NCBI GenBank assembly: GCA_949316235.1
Contig: OX438759.1
Coordinates: 10,987,118 to 11,051,117 of the forward strand
DNA from: Oegoconia quadripuncta
Taxonomy: Eukaryota > Arthropoda > Insecta > Lepidoptera > Autostichidae
DNA: 64,000 nt
Direction of reading: 5' to 3'
The position numbers and the translations under genes were made by a program. Under the pieces are notes generated by a model. The model was not told the origin of the DNA. It ran no database searches and saw only the letters and a program-made list of their open reading frames with translations. How positions within the stretch are numbered: position 1 is the first letter of the stretch; every line of letters begins with the position of its first letter. This document shows, in pieces, positions 33,143 to 44,227 of the stretch.

Positions 33143-35500
33143 ATGATGAATCAATAAATCATGCTATTTATTATACAGAAATTATACAAGGAATACAACT
33201 GTGCAGAAATTTGCCGCAAGTGTGCCCGCAGCATAAACCCGGGTTTGTCACCGAAGGTCGTTAGTTCCTTCGTGCCGAGGCGCGAGTTATTGGAAAGAAA
33301 ATTGTGCTGACTCTAGTCGTCGCGCTTTTATCTCTCTTCGCTTACAACTGGCTCGTTATGAATGTTAAATGTTTATCTATAACCTACAGGGAATTTAATA
33401 ATTATGTGGGTCTTTATAATTTTCGTTGTTCTCTTTATAGGCATTAGTCAAGTGTCAATGCACTCAAACTTAAAACTCGAAGACTTTCACCATAACATTC
33501 ATGACATCATTTGTTGAATACCAATTAAAATCTATTATTAGATATTACCAATGCATTTAAATATCGGTTTACCTAAGTAACAGTCATTACATTAACAAGG
33601 ATTACTTAGATAATATTAGTGGACAACGAGTGCCGAAAAAATTTTTTGATTTGGTATCCTGTCCGCTGCGGAAAGGGAAAACATCTGTGAGAAAAGAAGC
33701 GACGCGACGCATGAAACCCTTGTTCTAATCTTTTTGTAGAGTTATGGGATCGATCATTTCATATATGTATATTATTATATAAGGGTTATAGGTTATAGTC
33801 CGTCTGCCTATCTGTGTGTCTCTTTTTCTCAGAAACGCCCAGCAGCGACTGCAGCCTTATACTGTTGTATAATATTCAATCTTATTAATAAAAACACTCA
33901 CAGTCAAAATCTGTGAGGCCCTTTGTGGTACCTTGCAATTTTGAAATTAAAAGGATTGATCCCGCGCGGTATTCCATACAAATTTTCAAGTCCAAAATTT
34001 TGCTAAGTGAATAAACCGATTCTAAAAATACTTTATACTCATAAAGCACATACATGTTGGTAGAGAATATTTTCAAAAAAGAGTAGAGAGTGTAAATTAG
34101 AACGATTTTAAGTTTTACATAGTAACAGAAAAAATGCATTAGGTATATTCTTTTAAAATCGATATTTTGTTTGTATTTCCTACTACCTTTTTAGATCTAT
34201 GTATCCTGCTTATACGTACCTATAAAGTTTCATTAGAATCGGTTTCTTCATTTTAGAATAATTGGACTCTAATATTAGTATGGAATGATGTTGTTAGTAA
34301 TCACATATTTAAGTTTGTCACTTTAAAGGTTGTCAAATAAAAGTTTAATTTGATCGGGCTTGTCGGGATTATTTCGTCACTTTTGTGTTTTCATACTTTT
34401 GAAATTATGAACTTCATCTATAAGATAATATGAAGTGAGATGAGGTGAGATGAGATAATTTGAGGTAAGATGAAATGAGATGAGATAAGTGGTAAATTTG
34501 AATTCGTGTAATTGCCATTAACTGGAAACGTCACTCTTGATGACAATTTTCCTCAAGGAACCATACCCATACTAAGTAAACCATTCTGAAACCACCTTTA
34601 GTATGGAAATTCAACAATTTTCGGCTGTTCCTAGTGGAAAGTCTTTCGAAATTAGGAGTGGAGGAATTACACGAATTAAATTTCACCATGTACTCGTACA
34701 TATATTTCTTCACTTGTGCCACGAGGCCTCCTGTCGTAGCAATTTTAAAGAATAAATTTAAAGATCGGGAAGTAGTCACCCTTTAGGTTTTCATAATCTT
34801 TCAGTGAGTGGTCCTTTTAGTATGAAAATACGGTTTGAAAGGCCGTATCTTTTTATTGCATTACATTAGAAACTTGAAGCTTTTACAAGAGAATGAGGCC
34901 GCAGACCTTAGTAATTGATATTAACTTTAACTTGATACATCTAGCCGTTTCCAAGAAACGGCCTTCAAAAGTTTGTCCATGTTGATATGTATGGAACCCT
35001 CAGGGCACGAGTTCTTAGTCGTCTTTTTTTAATAAAATTATTAAATAATACAATTTTATAGATATTTGGAGATGTTAGCGTGTTTGTTGTTACATTTATC
35101 TTTTTTTTAAAGTATCGTAATTTTTTTGATATTTGCACACTATTGAGTGGCAACAAGTTATATAAAAAGATAGAATTCTAGACAAAAAAAATATCAAAAA
35201 CCAAAATCTTTAGTAGGTTTTAGCAAATTCTCATAAAGATTATGGCGAAGCAACTTCACTTCAATTAATAACATGCCGTTGCACATGCTTAACACGGACA
35301 TAACATGTTTCACATTTCATTGAAACTAGCATTTTACACCGTTAATGAAATTCGTTAGGTAGAGGATGTTTTGTTAACGTGCTCACTCTCTACTTGCATG
35401 CATTTAACTCATGCCTTGTAAAATGAAGCTCAAATAACCGCGCATTCCATCTACTTCTTCATAATTAAAAGCTTACATAAAAATCTTGCCACTCAGCCGC
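33143..35500. other. No gene recognised
   Basis: A block near 33940-34020 (GTATTCCATACAAATTTTCA, AACCGATTCTA) resembles 63737-63800 and is dispersed repeat. 34425-34495 is GAGATGA-type low-complexity sequence. Minus-strand frames at 33885-35156 lack domains. Confidence 0.4.
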
Positions 35501-35580
35501 TGAGTGGCACGCCTTGGGAGAGGCCTATGTCCAGCAGTGGACTGCCGCAGGCTGGTAATGAAATGAAATGAAATAAAAAT
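35501..35580 (+). pseudogene. RTE-type LINE 3' tail
   Basis: Encodes ALGEAYVQQWTAAGW followed by a stop and an AATGA-repeat tail. The same block, with QQWTSFGW, is found at the end of the copy at 45420-45735. Confidence 0.75.
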
Positions 35581-35738
35581 CTAGCGACATGCGTAATAAT
35601 AGATGCGAGTAAAAGTACAAGACTTAACTTAGGTTAAGTAAACATCTATGTAAAATTGAATAGTCAAGAAATAGTAGGCTAAATCACCTCAGATGATCGC
35701 TAAGTACGCATGTGCCAAGCGGCTCCCTTTATTAAAGT

Positions 35739-36332
35739 CTAGCTTTCCGCCCGCGTCTTCGTCCGCGTGGAGGATTTCATCAAAATCGGTTCCGCAAAAA
35801 ATATGCCTATATGTAAATCCAGGTCATAATCTGTCTACCAACCAAATTTCATCCAAATCCGTGTAGCCGGTTAGGCGTGAAGAGGCAAAAAACATACATT
35901 CAGACATACACACAAACTTTCGCATTTATAATATTAGTTGGGATTATAATATTAATTGGGATTTGCAAAGTTACAGTTAAGATGAACAAATGTTAAAATT
36001 AGGAAGACCCACGCGTAACTATAAAAGAAAGGACGAGCAGTTTTATCGGACTATTAAAAAAAAAGGAAATAATGAATCCTGAACAATGATTACAATATTA
36101 TCACCTCATAAACTTTGCTATCCCAACTATCCCAATTAATATTATAAATGCGAAATTTTGTGTGTATGTCTGTATGTAGGTTACCTCTTCACGCCTATAC
36201 GGCTAGACGGATTTGGATGAAATTTGGTGAGTAGACAGATTAAGACCTGAATTAACATATAGCCAAATTTTTTTGCTGAACCGATTTTGATGAAATCTTC
36301 CACGCGGGCGAAGTCGCGGGCGGAAAGCTAGT
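35739..36332. repeat. Inverted pair of one interspersed repeat
   Basis: Copy 1 (35739-35963) runs from CTAGCTTTCCGCCCGCGTCT to TATAATATTAGTTGGGATT, with a duplicated end block. Copy 2 (about 36121-36332) is its reverse complement, ending GGGCGGAAAGCTAG. They face tail to tail across about 160 bp, so a transcript could form a long duplex. A third copy is at 27486-27688. Confidence 0.85.
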
Positions 36333-39300
36333 TATTTAATACATGGTTATTTTTTAAAAACAGTGTAATTTTAGCCTACGTAAATATTTGTATCCAATAA
36401 CTTATAAACTGAAAAGATAAACCCTGAGCTTACAAATCATGTACGTAAACAAACTAAGCTAAATATCTTGAAACGGCTTGATCGATTTCCATCAAACATG
36501 GCAAAGACCAGATTTATAAAAAACCGCTTTCTAACTGATTGCGCCGCTCTACAACGCCACCGACAGACAAAGACTTAACACATATTTTTTAGTCGGAGGT
36601 TAACAAAACAAACTCTATTAGAATCAATACATAATTCTTTATTGCGTTCCACGACGTATAATAATGATGGTATTATTAATAAAGTTAACAGATCATTATG
36701 GACCCTGTAAGGCACAGCAATTAGGAGAGATTCTTTAATCTCCTGGTACGTTTGTCTGTAGTATAATGAACAATAATGATGAACGCTAGTAAATTACATT
36801 ATAGATAGGTAAGATTTGTTTCCCTGCAACCACTCTAAACAAACATAGTTCCTGTAGACAAATGAAGTTCTTGAATAAAATTTAATTACTATCAATCAAA
36901 AACTCAGCCAGGGGACGGCGCCGGGAACAATGGAATTCATTAACAGAAACAAAAGTCAAGTCTTTTCGAAACGTTCCTGCAGGAGCGCGCGCTGAATAAC
37001 AGCCAAGTGTCGCAATAACTCCAGCGCACATAGGGCCACCATACGTTACCCAATCGCAGGATTTGGGCATTTCCCTGCAGCGAAACGTTCGGCCATCGAA
37101 CAGAATCAATACGTATTATTCACGATGCTACTGCGACGGAACAATAACAAGTGAGGTGTTATGGCCATATATATCTCACACAGGACATAATGATTGGTGA
37201 CCAGATATTGCCATTTCTAAATCATTGTTTACTAAAAGTCTTTGGTAATCGCCAGGTGCCCATAGGCTTTATCGGGTCTGTTTTACTACTGGTTAAAGTT
37301 TAGAATGACTAAAAAGTTTTCATAAAGAATACTAAAGAAGCTAAACGCACTTCCCCGTCAATTTATGTCACACACACATCAAGAGTCTATAAAAGCCTCT
37401 AATAGACATAATCCTTATAATGGAGCGATTTACAGTGATGTCATGTGAGAATTTGCCTCAATCGCTCTGCCCTAGGCGAACTTTAATTTTATAATGCCCT
37501 ATCAAATATTTATATGCTTTCCATGTAACGATCTTGTTTTAGTCAATCATTCACAAAACAATCTGAGGGAATTACGATTTATCAATGATAACGATAATGA
37601 TAACGACTTGACGACTGTCGCTGCATCTTATATCGCTGTACCTCAAGTGTTACTTGCACATAAGCTCAAGTACTATAGTCCTCTATACCGCCTGATATTC
37701 TTTGTTGTAGAATAATTTATGAAAAATGTATCCTGTTCCACAATAAATATTTCATTTTTTATAATCTACATTAGGCATAACCAACACACTGACTGTATAA
37801 TCCAAATAAAAATCTAAATAAACTAATTTCAAATTTTTCTAGAAAGCGTTGGAAATTTTTGATAAATGGTAACCCTAACTGCACCACAGTTTGTTTAGCC
37901 TAAGTTTAAATGCGTTCTTGACATAATCTGTGACAAAAGGGGCTACTCCTCTGACGTCACCACAATGGTGCAGAGCCATTAATTATTCCCTGAATCGTAT
38001 TGCCGACAAAAGCCGTTTGTGTGAACATGAGATGTGGCGCGGATGATCCACCCCTTCGCCTTAAGCTGCGTCTTTATTTGAGCATCTTAGGGGTTAACAG
38101 TGACCGTGAAGCTGCTTAATAATGAAGCAACTCTAGACATTGCCGAAAGGAAGCAGTGATAGCCAATTTTGTACAGAAAGGCAGCGTCGTCCATCTCCTG
38201 TAGTTCGGAATGTTTGCATTACACAAGGAAAAGCCGAAAATTAAACATTTTTGACTCATGGGCGTTGCGTGCCTTAACTTGCAGCTTTATATACGGCGGT
38301 GACTCTTTTGTAGATTCAAGTGTGTGTGTTTTGTGTGTTATGTGGGGGAATATGTTCCAATGAATGTGCTATTTTCTAACTTCAGTGATAATGAACACCG
38401 TTGACATTTCGTTTGTTATAAATCCAATTTAATGGTTAGTGATGACGTTCATTGCCATTAAAACTTGACATTAATGGTGATTGTTTTGATTATCAATTAC
38501 AAAGCGAAGTAAACACATTATAAGTAAAGTTAGAGCATTGAGATCGATACCGAATTAAATTTTTTTCAAAATTGATTTTGCGATAAATGCTAGATTGGCT
38601 TGTGGGTATTATTCATGAAGCTGAAAAGGCTTTTATTATGCCGGTTTTTTTCTTCATGGTCCTATTAGTTTATAATTATAAATTTGAGATTTACTAGATG
38701 GATTTAAATATCGAGTTTAAGGAGGACTAACATCTGTATATATTTTTTCATATATGTTCATCCATATTTTCTTCAATTGTTAACCAGTTTTGTTGATTGT
38801 TTATTTGAGGATTTATCACCAGGGTCCCATCCGGAGATAGCACGTGGAACCTTACTGAAGTCGGTTGGTTTGCCAATTTTAGACGGTTGAATTATAAAAA
38901 AAATTAATGCTTATAACCACCAAACGTTGTAATAAACCACATTAATCTAATCTTTCTAACTAATATGTCTAACGAATATGTGTGTGGCAACACTCGCGGG
39001 CAGCTGTCAACTTTTGTACAGCTGATAATTAAATTTAATTAATTTCTTTTATTCTCGTAATACACATAAAGACCGATTGGAAAACGTAAAATAAAGTGTC
39101 CCAAATCAAATTATATATAAAATAGTTGTGTAAATAATCGTCTCGAAGGCGGAATACAAATCGACTGCCAACCAACTGTAACCGTCAAGTTTTAAAATAA
39201 AAATTGTGAACTGGCTGTGGAAAACCTGGGGAGTATCGTTTTCATTAATATTTTATACACTAACTATTATATCTACTTTGTGAACATAGTTTAACCCCCA

Positions 39301-39640
39301 AAACTTTACACTGCTCAGAAACTGAGTAACGTACACCACACACGGGCTATGTTTACATCTCTCTTTACTTGACGATATGTGGAAGTAAAGTTGACGAAAC
39401 GAACGCTTGCCGCAGACATTGTCACACTACAGTATAGGTACTTACTCATAATTTTATAATTTTAAAGAGAATAGCATAGAAGTAATTTTTGTACATATAC
39501 AATTCCTTTTGCATTTCTTATTTAATAGAAACAAGTACTTGTTGAGATACCCCCTATAAATAAGTAGGTGGGTAATATCATAGTAGTTATTTTGACATAT
39601 TAGTTACTTTCTTAGCCTGTCTTTGCTTGCTTTTCAGTCA
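36333..39640. other. No gene recognised; CpG patch at 36900-37115
   Basis: 36900-37115 is GC-richer with CG-dense words (GGGACGGCGCCGGGAACA, GGAGCGCGCGCTGAATAAC) and a 75-codon minus-strand frame without domains. 37590-37620 is a GATAAC microsatellite. The final 600 bp may include the 5' UTR of the retrotransposon that follows. TTTGCTTGCTTTTCAG just before its first ATG looks like a splice acceptor but is probably coincidental. Confidence 0.4.
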
Positions 39641-39654
39641 CATACTCCTACATC

Positions 39655-39981
39655 ATGGTTCGCACTCGAAGCACAGCGGCAGAACAGGAAGTTGAGCATA
39701 AGCTACAGTTAGCACTCGAAGAACTAAAGTGCTCAAAGATTCTTTGCGAACAGCTCCTCCAAGAAAGATCAGACAGTGAAGAGGAAGTTCTACACGTTGT
39801 GTTAAGGAATACTTCCCTTAAGGATGAGCTGTCATCACTGCACAGCCAACTGCTGGAAGTAACTTGTCAGCGTGATCAGTTGCAAAACACCTTGGACTGT
39901 ATTAACCAGTGCCACGATACTCATGAGCAGGCGTTGTCCAGAATCACCGAATCTACAAACCAGTCAGGTAAAACAAATTGA
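39655..39981 (+). CDS. Retrotransposon ORF1, N-terminal part (coiled coil)
   Basis: This 108-codon frame starts ATGGTTCGCACTCG (MVRTRST). It continues with long Glu/Leu/Gln-rich heptad-like stretches such as LQLALEELKCSKILCEQLLQ, typical of a coiled coil. ORF1 proteins of non-LTR elements bind RNA and multimerise through such segments (family knowledge). The frame ends AAT TGA at 39981, while the rest of ORF1 continues in the +1 frame. The two frames overlap from at least 39872. The simplest explanation is a single-base indel in this copy; an alternative is +1 recoding at the AAT TGA C. Confidence 0.75.
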   Translation: MVRTRSTAAEQEVEHKLQLALEELKCSKILCEQLLQERSDSEEEVLHVVLRNTSLKDELSSLHSQLLEVTCQRDQLQNTLDCINQCHDTHEQALSRITESTNQSGKTN

Positions 39982-41140
39982 CATGGACCTGGTTTTACCT
40001 ATGAAAAAAAACAAGAAATTAAGAAAACTGAACAAGTTTATTAAGAAAGCCAATATTAATTCAGAACGGCTTAAACGTCAAATCGGTTATAGATGTAAAC
40101 AATTGAAGAGAAAGTTAGTACTTGAGTTTGAGCAAAGTGCAACAAAAGCCAGGGAAGACTATGACAATGGAATACAACTATTAAATTTAAAAATAATTAA
40201 TTTAGAAAATGACCTCAGAGATATGACTGAAAAACTTTACAACACTCAATCTCAGTGGACTGAATATACACAGGTAGTGTCTGAGATGGTTAACATATCT
40301 GCGTCAAATGCTGAGTTAACGGAGCTGCTGCTAAATGATCTCCCAGCTGATAAACAAGTTGCAGGCACTGTCAATGACCCCATGCTTGCATCCATATGTG
40401 CCTCCGCAGTGGACCCCACGCGTACTCTGAGACTTACTCCTACATCGGGTCCCATACCAGTACCGGAGCCGTCGTCCGCTACACCAGGTCACTCGCCTAC
40501 TTCTCCCGAGGCCTCAACACCTAGAATATACATCTTCTCTGATGGGATAGGTAAAGATCTGGGTAGTTATATGCAGTTCAACACTGAGCAGAAGGTCATA
40601 AATATGTGTATGCCAGGTGCTTCATATCAACAGGTGTTTAATTGTATGAAGAGTTTTACAGATTATGATAAAAACTGTAGTATTATAATATTAGTTGGTA
40701 ATGGATTGGGTGTTTCAAAAAAACAACTTACAACAAATTTTGAATTCCTTGCTTCTTTAAATGTAAAAAAAATTATTACTTGTGCTTTTGGTTATTCACA
40801 TTGCTTATCAAGTGATGAAAATAACTATATCCAGAATTTGAATAGGTTACAAACTAACATGATATTTTATAATGACAAATTTAAATTTTTTGACACTAAT
40901 AAGTTTATTAGGAATCTTTTTTTAACGAAAGATAAACTATATCTTTCAAAATATTATATAAAACAATTGGCTATGTTGTTAGCCTATAATTTACCTATTT
41001 ATACGATACCAGTCAATGGTAGATCCTTTTTTGTAATGGAGGGCCCTTCTAGGGGTATCAAATCACCTATTATTTATAATAATAGGGATGTGACTCCTGT
41101 TGAGACGAGAGACTTAGAGCAGTCTCGATTTTTAAACTAG
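39872..41140 (+). CDS. Retrotransposon ORF1, main part with SGNH-like domain
   Basis: The frame's first ATG at 39872 gives 422 codons, but the first 35 or so residues lack coiled-coil character and are probably out of the original frame. From about residue 45 it is Lys-rich (MKKNKKLRKLNKFIKK), then Pro/Ser/Thr-rich (160-215). From 218 comes an SGNH/esterase-like domain: IFSDGIGKDLG (block I), MPGASYQQV (block II), VGNGLG near 276 (block III) and FGYSHC with His near 310 (block V). In canonical GDS motifs the third residue is the catalytic Ser; here the aligned residue is Gly, so catalysis is doubtful. The stop TAG (41138-41140) directly follows TTTTTAAAC. Confidence 0.8.
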   Translation: MISCKTPWTVLTSATILMSRRCPESPNLQTSQVKQIDMDLVLPMKKNKKLRKLNKFIKKANINSERLKRQIGYRCKQLKRKLVLEFEQSATKAREDYDNGIQLLNLKIINLENDLRDMTEKLYNTQSQWTEYTQVVSEMVNISASNAELTELLLNDLPADKQVAGTVNDPMLASICASAVDPTRTLRLTPTSGPIPVPEPSSATPGHSPTSPEASTPRIYIFSDGIGKDLGSYMQFNTEQKVINMCMPGASYQQVFNCMKSFTDYDKNCSIIILVGNGLGVSKKQLTTNFEFLASLNVKKIITCAFGYSHCLSSDENNYIQNLNRLQTNMIFYNDKFKFFDTNKFIRNLFLTKDKLYLSKYYIKQLAMLLAYNLPIYTIPVNGRSFFVMEGPSRGIKSPIIYNNRDVTPVETRDLEQSRFLN

Positions 41141-44007
41141 GTAAAAAGACAAAGGAAAAGCCAAATCGACTTACAATATTTCATCAAAATATTCAGTGCT
41201 TTTCTGGCAAAGAACTAGAAATAGAGATGTTTTTAGAGAAACACAACACCATCGATATTGTATGTATTACTGAACATTGGCTAAAACAAACCGAAATGAT
41301 TATCTCAAATGACAATTATTATTGTATTAGTTCATTCCATCGACAATTTAAGACACATGGAGGTTCCTTAATTTTAATTAAAAATAATTTAAAAGCGAAG
41401 GAACGCAAAGATGTTGTTGCACTTTCGATTGAATGTACTATTGAACTTTCATCTGTGGAGTTGGAGAATTACATTGTTATTTGCGTATACAGACCTCCTT
41501 ATGTTTACAACTTTAATTTGTTTGAGTCGGTCATGGAAGATGTGCTAAAACTAGTAACTAGAGGGACAAAGTCAGTTATAGTCTGTGGTGATTTTAATGT
41601 AGATTTGCTGGAGCAGAAGTCGTTAACTACTCGAATAATAAGTTTATTTAAGTCTTTTAATTTAAACAACGTATTCCTAGAGCCTACTAGAATCACTGAA
41701 TCTACAGCCACTTGCATAGATAACTTTTTCTGTAACTGTAATTTCATTGATCAGTCTATACTAAACTGTTTAAGGTCTGATCACTGTGGGCAACTTGTTG
41801 CTTTTCCGTTAATTAAGTTATCCAATCCCACAGTAGAATTCATTACTAGACCTATACCTGCAGAAAAAGTAGAAATATATAAAGAAGTTTTGCTAAATAA
41901 ATTACCTTTACCTTCGTCTGAAACAATTGACTGTGATAAATTTTATACAGATTTCTTCAATGTTTTGAATAAAGAGTTTGAACAAATCTTTCAAATTATA
42001 AAAGTTAAAAATACAAATAAATTTAAATTCAGTAACTGGGCCACGAAAGGGATTCGAATAAGTAGAGATAAGTTGTTTCAGCTCTATGAAGATAGGACAA
42101 TTAGGCAGGGTGACCTAGAGTTCTGCGAATTTGTTAAAAATTATTCAAAAATATTTAAAAAAGTTTGTACTGCTGCTAAGTCCAGATACATTAGTAATAT
42201 TGTAAATATTGCTGATAACAAGATTAAAGCAGTCTGGAAGGTTATAAATAGGGAAACGTCATGTGTTAAACCACGTGACAATGGATATTCAATTAAAATT
42301 AATAATAGACTTATCAATCGCGATATAGAAGTAGCTCAGCATTTTGAAAATTTTTTTGTAAATATTCCAGTCAAAACTACTGAAATACTAGATTCATCAC
42401 CAAATCGTGCTAAATCATTGATGGTAACTAATGTAAAAAAATGCCACACTATTTTTAAATTTAGGTATGTTGACCCTCTCGAAGTTATAAAGGCTTTCAA
42501 AACGCTAAAGTTAAAAAAAGCTGAAGATGTCTGGGGCATGTCGGTAAAGCTGTTGAGTCATATTGTTACTACGATCGCTCCTTACTTAGCCTTAATTTTC
42601 AATGCGAGTATTGATCAAGGTGTCTTTCCTGAACTGATGAAACATAGTAAGGTTGTACCTCTCTTTAAATCAGGATGTAAAAACGATCTCAATAATTACA
42701 GGCCCATCTCCATTCTACCTGTACTTAGTAAAATTTTTGAGAAACTTATTCTGGGTCAAATACTGTGTCATTTCAATACAAATGGACTACTACATGATAA
42801 ACAGTTTGGCTTTACTAACGGTCGCTCGACAACGGATGCTGGTGTAGCTCTAATTAAAAATATTTATAATGCCTGGGAAGATCGCAGCGATGCAATCGGT
42901 GTGTTTTGCGATCTTTCAAAGGCATTCGATTGTGTGGATCACAAAACGCTTTTATTTAAATTAGAACATTATGGGGTGCACGGCAAAGCCCTCGACTTAT
43001 TAACTTCTTATTTAGAAAATAGAATTCAAAAAGTTCAAGTAAATCTGGAAAAATCTTCAGGATCTTTTGTGAAAATGGGAGTGCCTCAAGGATCAATTCT
43101 GGGTCCTTTTATGTTTTTAGTTTATATTAACGACTTGCCTTATTTAGTTCGGAACCTGGTTGATATTGTGTTGTTTGCTGATGACACTTCATTTATATTC
43201 AAAATAAAGAGAGGGTCGAATGATATTGACGATGTAAACGATACTCTTTCACAGGTTTCGAACTGGTTTACTGTGAATAATTTAGTCCTAAATGCTAAGA
43301 AAACCAAATGTATTAAGATTTCCTTACCTAATGTAAGGCAGGGGGAAAACAACCTAAAGTTAAATAGTGAAGCATTGGAATTTGTTGAGAACACTGTTTT
43401 TCTTGGCATCACTTTGGACTCCACACTACAGTGGGGGTCGCATATTGAGACACTTGCGAGCAGGCTCAGTTCAGCTGCTTATGCTGTTCGTAAGATTAGA
43501 CAACTTACTGACATTAAAACAGCGAGGCTCGTTTATTTTAGCTACTTTCATAGCATTATGTCTTATGGTATACTACTGTGGGGTAGGGCTGCAGATATTC
43601 AAACAATATTTGTTCTACAAAAAAGAGCAATCAGAGCAATATATAATTTACGCTGCCGTGATTCTCTAAGAGAACTGTTTAAAGAAATAAGTATTTTAAC
43701 TGTTGCATCTCAATATATATATGACAGTATAATGTATGTACGCAAAAATATATGCCTATTTCGTAAACATTCTGATAATCATAATTTGAATACTAGAAAC
43801 AAAAATAAAATTGAAATTCCACAATTTAGACTTAGCAAGGTTAGCACATCCTTTGTGGGACACAGCATACGCTTTTACAATAAAATACCAGAACATGTAT
43901 TGAGTTTAACAGAGCAGAAATTTAAACGCCACATTAAAGAAACTCTGTGTAAGAAGGGTTATTACAGGATAGATGATTATTTAGGCGATAAGGAGGTCTG
44001 GTGTTAG
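41104..44007 (+). CDS. Retrotransposon ORF2: endonuclease and reverse transcriptase
   Basis: ORF2 nicks target DNA and copies element RNA there (family knowledge). It is open from 41104; the first ATG is 41227, giving 926 codons. Numbered from that ATG, the APE endonuclease shows CITEHWL near 16, VCGDFNVDL near 119 and SDH near 184. The reverse transcriptase shows NNYRPISILP near 490, FCDLSKAFDCVDH near 560, GVPQGSILGPF near 618 and the FADD catalytic box near 650. The conserved N-terminal strand FHQNIQ of the endonuclease, with its catalytic Asn, is encoded at about 41179-41196, upstream of the ATG. A start at 41227 would therefore lose it. Expression by -1 frameshifting from ORF1 is the alternative. 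Confidence 0.9.
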   Translation, partial: DERLRAVSIFKLGKKTKEKPNRLTIFHQNIQCFSGKELEIEMFLEKHNTIDIVCITEHWLKQTEMIISNDNYYCISSFHRQFKTHGGSLILIKNNLKAKERKDVVALSIECTIELSSVELENYIVICVYRPPYVYNFNLFESVMEDVLKLVTRGTKSVIVCGDFNVDLLEQKSLTTRIISLFKSFNLNNVFLEPTRITESTATCIDNFFCNCNFIDQSILNCLRSDHCGQLVAFPLIKLSNPTVEFITRPIPAEKVEIYKEVLLNKLPLPSSETIDCDKFYTDFFNVLNKEFEQIFQIIKVKNTNKFKFSNWATKGIRISRDKLFQLYEDRTIRQGDLEFCEFVKNYSKIFKKVCTAAKSRYISNIVNIADNKIKAVWKVINRETSCVKPRDNGYSIKINNRLINRDIEVAQHFENFFVNIPVKTTEILDSSPNRAKSLMVTNVKKCHTIFKFRYVDPLEVIKAFKTLKLKKAEDVWGMSVKLLSHIVTTIAPYLALIFNASIDQGVFPELMKHSKVVPLFKSGCKNDLNNYRPISILPVLSKIFEKLILGQILCHFNTNGLLHDKQFGFTNGRSTTDAGVALIKNIYNAWEDRSDAIGVFCDLSKAFDCVDHKTLLFKLEHYGVHGKALDLLTSYLENRIQKVQVNLEKSSGSFVKMGVPQGSILGPFMFLVYINDLPYLVRNLVDIVLFADDTSFIFKIKRGSNDIDDVNDTLSQVSNWFTVNNLVLNAKKTKCIKISLPNVRQGENNLKLNSEALEFVENTVFLGITLDSTLQWGSHIETLASRLSSAAYAVRKIRQLTDIKTARLVYFSYFHSIMSYGILLWGRAADIQTIFVLQKRAIRAIYNLRCRDSLRELFKEISILTVASQYIYDSIMYVRKNICLFRKHSDNHNLNTRNKNKIEIPQFRLSKVSTSFVGHSIRFYNKIPEHVLSLTEQKFKRHIKETLCKKGYYRIDDYLGDKEVWC
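41131..41137 (+). promoter_or_regulatory. Candidate -1 frameshift site TTTAAAC before the ORF1 stop
   Basis: In the ORF1 frame the codons are TTT TTA AAC TAG, which contains T_TTA_AAC, a canonical X_XXY_YYZ heptamer. A -1 slip gives TTT AAA CTA GGT AAA, which is the open ORF2 frame. Seventeen nt downstream, GAAAAGC (41155-41161) can pair with GCTTTTC (41198-41204), with an inner AATATTT/AAATATT stem (41175-41181, 41187-41193). The spacer is longer than the usual 5-9 nt and the stems are AU-rich, so the stimulatory structure is weak evidence. Confidence 0.5.
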
Positions 44008-44115
44008 CTGGTCGTTATGTTAATTGCTATTGTTTTGTAATATGTAATATTAAAATGTAATATTATTGTAAAGATGGAAACAAATTGAAAAGATGTGTTG
44101 TTGCGGAGTTTCTTG

Positions 44116-44153
44116 TCGCTTCTTCTCCCTAACCATAACACCTTGCGAAGCGA
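44116..44153 (+). other. 3' UTR stem-loop of the retrotransposon
   Basis: TCGCTTC (44116-44122) pairs with GAAGCGA (44147-44153) around a 24-nt loop. The flanking block GAGTTTCTTGTCGCTTCTTC is common near the ends of CR1-like elements. Such structures are thought to be recognised by the element's reverse transcriptase (inference for this copy). Confidence 0.6.
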
Positions 44154-44227
44154 TGTAGTTTAAAAAAAAATAATAACATGTTGACTTTCAATAAGTGATA
44201 TTTTTGTATCCTACATTGAATAAAATA

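Noticed and set aside
39620..39655. Polypyrimidine tract plus CAG just upstream of the ORF1 ATG, as a splice acceptor
   Set aside because: No matching donor or upstream exon was found, and the downstream protein is retrotransposon ORF1. Probably coincidental.
39872..39980. N-terminal 35 residues of the 422-codon frame as genuine protein
   Set aside because: The overlapping coiled-coil frame is clearly the coding one here. This part of the longer frame is Ser/Thr/Pro-like noise.
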